NCBI RefSeq assembly: GCF_028867965.1
Contig: NZ_JAPQNT010000001.1
Location: forward strand, 124,001 to 188,000
Length of the DNA stretch: 64,000 nt
Direction of reading: 5' to 3'
Origin: Flavobacterium sp. SUN046
GTDB lineage: Bacteria > Bacteroidota > Bacteroidia > Flavobacteriales > Flavobacteriaceae
In this document: in pieces, positions 1-6,228 of the stretch
Position numbering within the stretch: the first letter of the stretch is position 1
Layout of the letters: every line of letters starts with the position of its first letter
Program-made: the position numbers and the translations under genes
The notes under the pieces: model-generated
The model's database searches: none
Told to the model about the DNA's origin: nothing
The model's input: the letters and a program-made list of their open reading frames with translations, nothing else

Positions 1-2
1 TT

Positions 3-50
3 GGTTTAGTCGGAAAAATTGATAAAGAAGCTGTAACTATTTCGGCATAA
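3..50 (+). CDS. C-terminal 15 residues of a gene cut by the window edge
   Basis: One frame stays open from the left edge to a TAA at 48-50 and ends ...KEAVTISA. A terminator hairpin follows 30 bases later, which fits a real gene end. The fragment is too short to name. Confidence 0.45.
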   Translation, partial: GLVGKIDKEAVTISA

Positions 51-78
51 TACTAGTTCAGATTTATTACAACAAAAA

Positions 79-119
79 AATCCTCAATAACAATAGTTAG
101 TTACTGAGGATTTTTTTTA
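79..119 (+). terminator. Rho-independent terminator
   Basis: The arms aatcctcaataa and ttactgaggatt pair with one mismatch across a short loop and are followed by a run of eight T. It closes the upstream gene and separates it from the M23 gene. Confidence 0.75.
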
Positions 120-140
120 TATTTATACTAAATTTATAAA

Positions 141-821
141 ATGTCATTCAATCTAGATTTTTTTCATGATTTTAGTCCGATTAAAGTAATCGCTAAAGAA
201 ATTGATTACTCCAATTATATTGCCATAGATTTATCGGAAAATAATAAAGAATTACTAAATCATAAACTAGAAACGGCACATGATTATGAAATTTACATTC
301 AAGATTATTTAGATAAAAACAATGCAAAAATTGCTTTTGGTGGTTATTTAGAAACTAGAAATCTATATAAAAGGAGTGCTGTTTTTAACAATGAAAATTC
401 TAAAGAGCGAAATATCCACATTGGATTGGATTTATGGATTAATGAAGAAGCGCCTGTTTATTCTTGTTTTGATGGAGAAATACACAGTTTTCAAAACAAC
501 ACGGCTCTTGGAGATTATGGTCCGACCATAATTATCAAGCATCATAGTAATAACGTTACATTTTATTCACTTTACGGTCATTTGAATATTGACTGCCTTA
601 AAAATTTAAAAATCGGACAAAAAATAAAACATGGCGAACAAATTGCTACTTTAGGTTTGCCACCAATAAATGGTGATTATGCTCCGCATTTACATTTTCA
701 AATAATAATTGATATTCAAAATTATTTTGGCGATTATCCCGGTGTTTGTTCAAGTGACGATTTAGAATTTTACTCGAATAATTGTCCGAATCCAAATTTG
801 ATACTTAAAATAAATAACTAA
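141..821 (+). CDS. M23 (LytM-type) peptidase family protein
   Basis: A 226-residue protein with an M23 zinc-peptidase fold in its second half. The HxxxD zinc motif is visible as HIGLD (H93, D97), H147 lies in YGHLN, and the HxH motif is HLHF (H183, H185). M23 enzymes cleave peptide cross-links in peptidoglycan. No convincing signal peptide is seen (start MSFNLDFF), which is unusual for a wall hydrolase, so a cytoplasmic or atypically exported role is possible. The first 75 residues match no domain I recognise. The ligands look intact, so an active enzyme is likely; the substrate is inferred from the family. Confidence 0.8.
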   Translation: MSFNLDFFHDFSPIKVIAKEIDYSNYIAIDLSENNKELLNHKLETAHDYEIYIQDYLDKNNAKIAFGGYLETRNLYKRSAVFNNENSKERNIHIGLDLWINEEAPVYSCFDGEIHSFQNNTALGDYGPTIIIKHHSNNVTFYSLYGHLNIDCLKNLKIGQKIKHGEQIATLGLPPINGDYAPHLHFQIIIDIQNYFGDYPGVCSSDDLEFYSNNCPNPNLILKINN

Positions 822-832
822 TAAAACAAACT

Positions 833-1093
833 ATGAAAAAATTAATCTTGTCATTGTTACTTGCTACATTGTTAACTTCGTGCAAAGAAGAAACCAAAGA
901 AAAACTAGAGATTGCAAAAGACGCTGTAGCATCTGATGTGAAAGCTAGTATTGATTCGGCAAAAATTAAAGCTAAATTAAAGTTAGATTCTGTTAAAATG
1001 AAAGCTAAATCTAAACTAGATACTCTTGCAGTAAAAAGTGCAAATGAGCTTGAAAAAGAGGCGAAAAAACTAAAAGAATCAGTAAAAAAATAA
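833..1093 (+). CDS. Small amphipathic-helix lipoprotein
   Basis: An 86-residue protein with a lipoprotein signal peptide (lipobox LLTSC, Cys17). The rest is a Lys/Ala/Asp/Ser-rich helix with repeated KAKxKLDS(V/T) units, as in LEA-like or apolipoprotein-like helices. Acidic residues directly after the Cys (CKEET) resemble the lipoprotein surface-export signal described in Bacteroidota, but this is only suggestive. It lies 11 bases after the M23 gene and could be cotranscribed with it. A similar gene follows at 1182. Function unknown; a role in envelope or stress protection is inference. Confidence 0.75.
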   Translation: MKKLILSLLLATLLTSCKEETKEKLEIAKDAVASDVKASIDSAKIKAKLKLDSVKMKAKSKLDTLAVKSANELEKEAKKLKESVKK

Positions 1094-1115
1094 ATTATTT
1101 TTATTTTAAAAACTT

Positions 1116-1130
1116 TGGCATTCAATTTGC
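1116..1130 (+). promoter_or_regulatory. Candidate sigma-54 (-24/-12) promoter
   Basis: The sequence TGGCAttcaatTTGC has GG at 1117-1118 and GC at 1129-1130, which is the spacing needed by sigma-54. It lies 51 bases upstream of the lipoprotein ATG at 1182. No TAnnTTTG element is evident in the same gap. Functional use is inferred. Confidence 0.5.
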
Positions 1131-1181
1131 ATAATCACAATTGTTCAAAATAATTAGTATTAATTCTTAATCCCTTAAAAG

Positions 1182-1433
1182 ATGAAAAAAACAATTTTAG
1201 CAGTAGCATTTATGGCTGTTGCAATGGTGTCTTGCCAAGACAAAACAAAAGAGAAAGTTGAAGACGCTGGTGAAGCTGTTGGAACTGAAATGGAACAAAA
1301 AGTTGACACATTAGCTACTAAAGCTGGCGAAGTTGCAGACACAACTAAAGCTAAAGCCGGAGAAGCTCTTGAAAAAGCAGGAGAAAAAACTGAAGCAGCT
1401 GGAAAAGAAATGAAAGAAGCTGCTAAGAAGTAA
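1182..1433 (+). CDS. Small amphipathic-helix lipoprotein
   Basis: An 83-residue protein with a clear lipoprotein signal (AMVSC, Cys18). The mature part is a single charged, Ala/Glu/Lys-rich helix with heptad-like repeats (EKVEDAGEAV, TKAGEVADTTKAKAGEALEKAGEKTEAAG). Composition and pattern are close to the product at 833 and to the larger helix protein at 44498, which suggests a paralogous group. A strong hairpin terminator lies directly downstream and a candidate sigma-54 promoter upstream, so it is probably a single-gene unit. Function unknown; LEA/YtxH-like membrane or protein protection is a guess from composition. Confidence 0.75.
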   Translation: MKKTILAVAFMAVAMVSCQDKTKEKVEDAGEAVGTEMEQKVDTLATKAGEVADTTKAKAGEALEKAGEKTEAAGKEMKEAAKK

Positions 1434-1440
1434 AAATGAA

Positions 1441-1467
1441 AGTCCTCAGAAATGAGGATTTTTTTAT
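1441..1467 (+). terminator. Rho-independent terminator
   Basis: Stem tcctca / tgagga with loop gaaa, followed by T7. It ends the lipoprotein gene. The T-run overlaps the 3' end of the convergent EamA gene, whose own strand has only a weak U-tract after the stem. Confidence 0.8.
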
Positions 1468-2369
1468 TTTATATCAGGCTGCTTTTTGTAATTAATAATA
1501 AAAACACCCAAAATAATTAAAATTGTTGCTATAACAAAATCGGTTGTAATAACTTCATTCAATAATAACCATCCTAAAAAAACCGCAATAATAGTATTTA
1601 CATAGTTTAAAATTGAAACTTGCAAAGCTGATACTCGTTTTAAAGCATAATAATAGCAAAAGAAAGCTAAAACTGATCCAAAAACAGCTAAATACAACAT
1701 TGCAAAAATACTGCGAGAACTCCAATCGCTGACTTTAGTTTCTGATGAAAAAATAAAAGCCAAAACCAATTGAATTATGGCTGCAATTGAAAACTGGTAA
1801 AATAAATTTAAGGAAATAGTATTCGATTTATGAATGTGCATTTTCGAATACACCGTTCCAGCCGACCAACTCAAAATTGCAATTGCTAAAAATAGCATTC
1901 CGGTTTTGTAATTAGGATCTAATAATGCTCCGAGTCCGTCTCTAAAAATAAAAACTACACCTGAAAACCCTAGTAAAACACCCAAGAAACCTTTTAAACT
2001 TGGCTTTTGTAAACCAACAATTATACTTCCTAAAAATATTACAACTGGCGACAACGCACTCATAATAGAAGTTAACCCACTCGGAACCGATTTTTCTGCA
2101 ATAGTTGTAAAACCATTTGCTAAAACAATCATTAAAACCGCAGGAATAAATTGCATTTTAAAATTAGCCCAACCTATCCAAGCCAATTCTTTTTTGTAAA
2201 GTAAAATAGCTAAGATAATTAAAGCTGCAATTCCTTGTCGAATTGAAGTTATAAACCACGGCGGAATAGTTTCGACGGCAACACGAATACCTAAATAAGT
2301 GGTTCCCCAAACTAAACCAACAATAATTAAACAAAAAAGTAATTTGAAATCGGTTTTAGAATTCATCAA
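1464..2369 (-). CDS. EamA-family (DMT superfamily) transporter
   Basis: A 301-residue integral membrane protein with about ten hydrophobic helices in two five-helix halves, the EamA duplication of drug/metabolite transporters. The motif GLVWGTTYLGIRVAVETIPP near the N-terminus is typical of the first EamA repeat. Such carriers export amino acids, nucleosides or other small metabolites across the inner membrane; the substrate cannot be read from sequence. It runs in the same direction as galE, 34 bases downstream of it, so cotranscription is possible. Confidence 0.85.
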   Translation of the reverse strand: MMNSKTDFKLLFCLIIVGLVWGTTYLGIRVAVETIPPWFITSIRQGIAALIILAILLYKKELAWIGWANFKMQFIPAVLMIVLANGFTTIAEKSVPSGLTSIMSALSPVVIFLGSIIVGLQKPSLKGFLGVLLGFSGVVFIFRDGLGALLDPNYKTGMLFLAIAILSWSAGTVYSKMHIHKSNTISLNLFYQFSIAAIIQLVLAFIFSSETKVSDWSSRSIFAMLYLAVFGSVLAFFCYYYALKRVSALQVSILNYVNTIIAVFLGWLLLNEVITTDFVIATILIILGVFIINYKKQPDIK

Positions 2370-2403
2370 ACTGCTATTTAATAACTAAAAATTAGAGTTT
2401 GTA

Positions 2404-3417
2404 TTAGCTTCTAATTTTTTGTTCCCATTTCCAAGCGCTAGCCAAACATTCTTCTAAGGTTGATTGTGCTTTCCAGCCAAGAATATTATTTGCTTTATCA
2501 GTATTGGCGTAAGCTTCAGTAATATCGCCTTCACGTCTGCTTACAATTTGATAATTCAATTTTTTTTCTGAAACTTTTTCAAATGCTTTGATTACTTCCA
2601 AAACAGAACTTCCGGTTCCAGTACCAAGATTAAACGTTTCAACTTTATTCAAATTCTTTTTGTTTAACAAACGTTGCATGGCTACAACATGAGCTTTCGC
2701 TAAATCGACAACGTGAATGTAATCTCTAACAGCTGTACCATCAGGTGTTGGGTAGTCATTTCCGAAAACCGATAATTTCTCACGTAATCCAACAGCTGTT
2801 TGTGTAATAAATGGAACTAAATTTTGTGGAACTCCAAGCGGTAATTCGCCAATTTCATTACTTGGATGCGCACCAATTGGATTAAAGTAACGCAATAAAA
2901 TTGAATTTATAGCGGTTACTTTGGCAACATCTGTAATAATTTCTTCACCAATTTGTTTTGTGTTTCCATAAGGCGACATTGCTTGTTGAACAGGTGCGTT
3001 TTCAGTAATAGGCATATTTTCGGCTTGACCGTAAACGGTACACGACGAACTAAAAATGAAATTTGCATTAGGTAATTCTTTTAATTCTTGCAAAAGATAA
3101 ACCAACGAATTGATGTTGTTTTCATAATATAATAAAGGGTTTTCAACACTTTCACCAACCGCTTTTGATGCCGCAAAATGAATAACTCCAGAGACATCAT
3201 TGTGTTTATTAAAAAAATCTTGAACTGCTTTTTTATCACGCAAATCCATTTTTTCAAAAATTGGCTTTTTGCCAGTAATATTAAAAATTCCATCTAAAAC
3301 ACTTTCAGATGAATTGGATAAATTATCAATTGCCACTACTTCAAAACCTTCATTTTGTAATTCAACAACTGTGTGTGAACCAATAAAACCTAAACCGCCT
3401 GTTACTACTATTTTCAT
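2404..3417 (-). CDS. galE: UDP-glucose 4-epimerase
   Basis: A 337-residue extended SDR enzyme. The N-terminal GGLGFIGSH binds NAD, FSSSCTVYG carries the catalytic Ser region, and SPYGNTK carries the Tyr-x-x-x-Lys pair. Length and C-terminus (GDITEAYANTDKA, LGWKA) fit GalE, which interconverts UDP-glucose and UDP-galactose in the cytoplasm. It follows the DegT-type aminotransferase gene, which suits supply of nucleotide sugars for surface glycans. The 34-base gap to that gene holds a palindromic repeat. Confidence 0.92.
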   Translation of the reverse strand: MKIVVTGGLGFIGSHTVVELQNEGFEVVAIDNLSNSSESVLDGIFNITGKKPIFEKMDLRDKKAVQDFFNKHNDVSGVIHFAASKAVGESVENPLLYYENNINSLVYLLQELKELPNANFIFSSSCTVYGQAENMPITENAPVQQAMSPYGNTKQIGEEIITDVAKVTAINSILLRYFNPIGAHPSNEIGELPLGVPQNLVPFITQTAVGLREKLSVFGNDYPTPDGTAVRDYIHVVDLAKAHVVAMQRLLNKKNLNKVETFNLGTGTGSSVLEVIKAFEKVSEKKLNYQIVSRREGDITEAYANTDKANNILGWKAQSTLEECLASAWKWEQKIRS

Positions 3418-3431
3418 ATTTGCTTTTTTAT

Positions 3432-3455
3432 AAACGCGATAAATCGCGTCTCTAC
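3432..3455. repeat. Palindromic repeat overlapping an aminotransferase stop codon
   Basis: The core acgcgat-aa-atcgcgt (3434-3449) is palindromic and is followed by ctctac. The same core and flank occur three times inside waaA (5731-5830). The TAG stop of the aminotransferase gene (complement of 3452-3454) lies inside the gtagagacg edge of the repeat, so the element forms the end of that gene. Confidence 0.8.
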
Positions 3456-4582
3456 GATAAATATTCTAAAACTGTATCTGTTATAAATTTAATTTGCTCA
3501 TCATCCAATTCGGTGTGCATCGGCAACGCAATAACTTCTTTACACAATTGATTGGTTACCGGAAAATCTTCTTCTTTATAACGTGAATCTGCATAAGCTT
3601 TCTGACTGTGCAACGGAATTGGATAATAAATCGCACACGGAATTCCTTTTTCTTGCAAGTGTGCTAACAATCCGTCGCGTTTTCCGTTCATAATTCTAAT
3701 CACATATTGATGAAAAACGTGGCAATCACAAGTATCACAAATAAATGGCACCCAAATATTCGGATTAACGCTCAACGCAACAGAATATTTTCTAGCAGCA
3801 TCTTGACGCGCTTTGTTATAAGTATCTAAATGTGGTAATTTTGCTTTTAAAACGCCAGCTTGAATACTATCCAAACGCGAATTTACTCCAACAACATCGT
3901 GATGGTAACGTTCGTACATTCCGTGATTTACAATACCGCGTAACTTATGCGCTAAGGCATCATCATTCGTAAAAATCGCTCCACCATCGCCATAACATCC
4001 TAAGTTTTTAGAAGGAAAAAACGAAGTTGCACCAACGTGACCAATAGTTCCAACTTTATTTTTAGAACCATCTTTCGATTTATAATCTGCGCCAATTGCT
4101 TGTGCGTTATCTTCAATAACATACAAATTATGTTCGTTGGCAATTTCCATAATTGCATCCATATTTGCAGCACGACCGAATAAATGAACCGGAACAATCG
4201 CTTTGGTTTTCGATGTAATCGCTTTACGAATTCCGTCTAATGAAATGTTCATATTATTCATGTCAACATCCACCAAAACCGGAGTTAATTGCAACAAAGC
4301 AATTACTTCTACAGTTGCGGCAAACGTAAAATCGGCAGTGATTACCTCATCGCCAGGCTTTAAATCCAAACCCATCATGGCAATTTGCAACGCATCTGTT
4401 CCATTGGCACACGGAATAACGTGTTTTACACCTAAATAATCTTCTAAATCTTTTTGAAATTGATGAACCAAAGGTCCGTTTATGTAAGTATTGTTTTCTA
4501 AAACATCTTGAATCGATGCGTTAACTTCTTCTTTTATTTTTTCATATTGACCTTTCAAGTCAACCATTTGTAGTTTTTTCAT
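3452..4582 (-). CDS. DegT/DnrJ/EryC1/StrS-family sugar aminotransferase
   Basis: PLP-dependent fold-type I aminotransferase of 376 residues. The PLP lysine is K192 in SFFPSKNLGCYGDGG, and EDNAQAIGA carries the cofactor-binding Asp. These enzymes aminate nucleotide-linked keto-sugars for O-antigen, capsule or glycoprotein glycans, or for WbpE-type 2,3-diamino sugars. I place the start at MKKLQMVDLKGQ because the 11 residues further upstream are family-atypical. The stop codon lies in a palindromic repeat, so the C-terminus (LEYLS) may have been reset by that insertion. It precedes galE. Confidence 0.88.
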   Translation of the reverse strand: MKKLQMVDLKGQYEKIKEEVNASIQDVLENNTYINGPLVHQFQKDLEDYLGVKHVIPCANGTDALQIAMMGLDLKPGDEVITADFTFAATVEVIALLQLTPVLVDVDMNNMNISLDGIRKAITSKTKAIVPVHLFGRAANMDAIMEIANEHNLYVIEDNAQAIGADYKSKDGSKNKVGTIGHVGATSFFPSKNLGCYGDGGAIFTNDDALAHKLRGIVNHGMYERYHHDVVGVNSRLDSIQAGVLKAKLPHLDTYNKARQDAARKYSVALSVNPNIWVPFICDTCDCHVFHQYVIRIMNGKRDGLLAHLQEKGIPCAIYYPIPLHSQKAYADSRYKEEDFPVTNQLCKEVIALPMHTELDDEQIKFITDTVLEYLS

Positions 4583-4629
4583 TCTAAAAAAATTTGAAAT
4601 ACAAAAGTATAACATTTCTTATTATTTGG

Positions 4630-4744
4630 AGCGAATGGTTTGGGCTTTTTTTGTCAACCATTTTCCTGCTTTTCGCTAAATTTTTACACTTGTCAGGTTT
4701 TTGAAACCTGACAGGTGTAAAAGATACCGCTGCAATCAGGGCTA
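4630..4744. repeat. 115-bp modular intergenic repeat, copy A, with a hairpin
   Basis: It begins agcgaatggtttgg, has cctgct at offset 35 and ends atcagggcta at offset 105. The same modules at the same offsets recur at 56065-56179. Inside this copy, 4686-4718 is a near-perfect hairpin with arms acacttgtcaggttt and aaacctgacaggtgt. The rest of the gap to waaA (4745-4860) holds an AT-rich stretch with a repeated aatctgt motif near 4805-4822 and no gene. Confidence 0.7.
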
Positions 4745-4860
4745 ATTAGCAATTGTCTTTTGTTAAATCAGATTTTCAAAAGAAATTTAGTTATGAAAAT
4801 CCGTTTAATCTGTAAAATCTGTGGCAAAAAATCTTATTTTTACCCAACTAAAATTCAACA

Positions 4861-6198
4861 ATGCTTTTTCTATACAATTTAATTATAATTTTCACTTCAC
4901 AGTTAGTAAAACTTTTGGCACTTTTCAGTCCAAAAATAAAATTATTTGTTGATGGAAGAAAAAATGTTTACACTATTTTACAGAACAAAATCAACCCAAA
5001 TGATAAAACAATATGGTTTCACGCAGCATCATTAGGCGAATATGAGCAAGGTTTACCAGTAATTGAAAAAATAAAAAGTCAATATCCGAATCATAAAATT
5101 GTAGTCACCTTTTTTTCACCTTCAGGATATGAAGTTCGAAAAAACAATTCCGCTGCCGATGCCACAGTTTATTTGCCATTAGATACAAAATCGAATGCAC
5201 AAAAATTCATCAAAACCATAAATCCAGAACTCGTTTTCTTCATCAAATATGAGTTTTGGCCAAATTATCTGAACGAACTAAAGAAATCTAAAATTAAAAC
5301 TTATTTAATTTCAGGAATTTTCAGAGAAAACCAAGCTTTTTTTAAATGGTACGGCGGATTTTATAGAAACGCATTAAAAAAATTCGATTATTTTTTTGTT
5401 CAAAATGAAAGTTCTAAAAATCTGATTCAAAGTATTGGTTTCAATAATGTGAAAATTTCTGGAGACACGCGTTTTGATCGTGTAGTTTCTATTTTAGAAC
5501 GTGATAATTCTTTAGATTTTATTGAACAATTTAAAAGAGATTCCTCAAATATCGGAATGACAACCATCGTAATTGGAAGTTCGTGGCCAAAAGACGAAAA
5601 TCTATTGGTTAATTTTATCAACAATTCATCCGAAGATATTAAATTTATAATTGCACCACACAATATAAAATCGGAACAAATTCAAGAATTAAAAAATTCC
5701 ATAACAAAAAAAACAATTTTATTTTCCGACGTAGAGACGCGATTAATCGCGTCTAACGAAACCAATAATAAGACGCAATTAATTGCGTCTAACGAAACCA
5801 ATAATAAGACGCGATTAATCGCGTCTCTACAAGAAAAAAACGTTTTCATAATCGACACAATAGGAATTCTAACCAAAATATATTCCTATGCCGACATTGC
5901 ATACGTTGGTGGCGGATTCGGAAATCCCGGCGTTCACAATATCTTAGAACCAGCAACATTTGGAATTCCGATTGTAATTGGACCTAATTATTCACATTTT
6001 GCAGAAGCAATTGCATTAGTTCATCAAGAAGGCTGTATTTCAATTTCTAATCAAAATGAATTGAACGAAGCGTTTGATAATTTAATTTCCAACGAAGATA
6101 TTCGCCAAGAAAAAGGACACATTTGTTCGACATTTGTGCAAATGAATAAAGGTGCAACAGCTATTATCTTGAAACATATATGTAACAATTCACAATAA
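4861..6198 (+). CDS. waaA: 3-deoxy-D-manno-octulosonic acid (Kdo) transferase with in-frame repeat insert
   Basis: A 445-residue GT-B glycosyltransferase that adds Kdo to lipid IVA on the cytoplasmic face of the inner membrane. An N-terminal hydrophobic anchor is followed by WFHAASLGEYEQ, FFIKYEFWPNY and a C-terminal GGGFGNPGVHNILEPA acceptor/CMP-Kdo region, all typical of the family. Residues about 291-323 (VETRLIASN...KTRLIASLQ) are encoded by three palindromic repeats. Removing them leaves about 412 residues, close to what I expect for the family. The insert falls just before VFIIDTIG in the C-terminal Rossmann domain, probably on a surface loop, and the frame is intact. Confidence 0.92.
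   Translation: MLFLYNLIIIFTSQLVKLLALFSPKIKLFVDGRKNVYTILQNKINPNDKTIWFHAASLGEYEQGLPVIEKIKSQYPNHKIVVTFFSPSGYEVRKNNSAADATVYLPLDTKSNAQKFIKTINPELVFFIKYEFWPNYLNELKKSKIKTYLISGIFRENQAFFKWYGGFYRNALKKFDYFFVQNESSKNLIQSIGFNNVKISGDTRFDRVVSILERDNSLDFIEQFKRDSSNIGMTTIVIGSSWPKDENLLVNFINNSSEDIKFIIAPHNIKSEQIQELKNSITKKTILFSDVETRLIASNETNNKTQLIASNETNNKTRLIASLQEKNVFIIDTIGILTKIYSYADIAYVGGGFGNPGVHNILEPATFGIPIVIGPNYSHFAEAIALVHQEGCISISNQNELNEAFDNLISNEDIRQEKGHICSTFVQMNKGATAIILKHICNNSQ
5731..5830. repeat. Three 20-bp palindromes at 36-bp spacing inside waaA
   Basis: agacgcgattaatcgcgtct occurs at 5735-5754 and 5807-5826. A middle copy at 5771-5790 differs by one change in each arm, so it is still a perfect palindrome. 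Two identical 16-bp spacers (aacgaaaccaataata) separate them, and the outer edges gtag and ctac are also complementary. The 36-bp period equals 12 codons, so the reading frame is kept. Confidence 0.95.
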
Positions 6199-6228
6199 AT
6201 AGAAACAAACTATCTTAAATTTTAAAAA

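Noticed and set aside
805..1125. A 106-residue minus-strand reading frame opposite the first lipoprotein gene
   Set aside because: It mirrors the repetitive codons of the plus-strand lipoprotein gene (Phe/Ser-rich), and has no independent signals.
5731..5830. CRISPR-like array inside waaA (20-bp repeats, 16-bp spacers)
   Set aside because: The spacers are identical, only three units exist, the array lies in an intact reading frame, and there are no cas genes.
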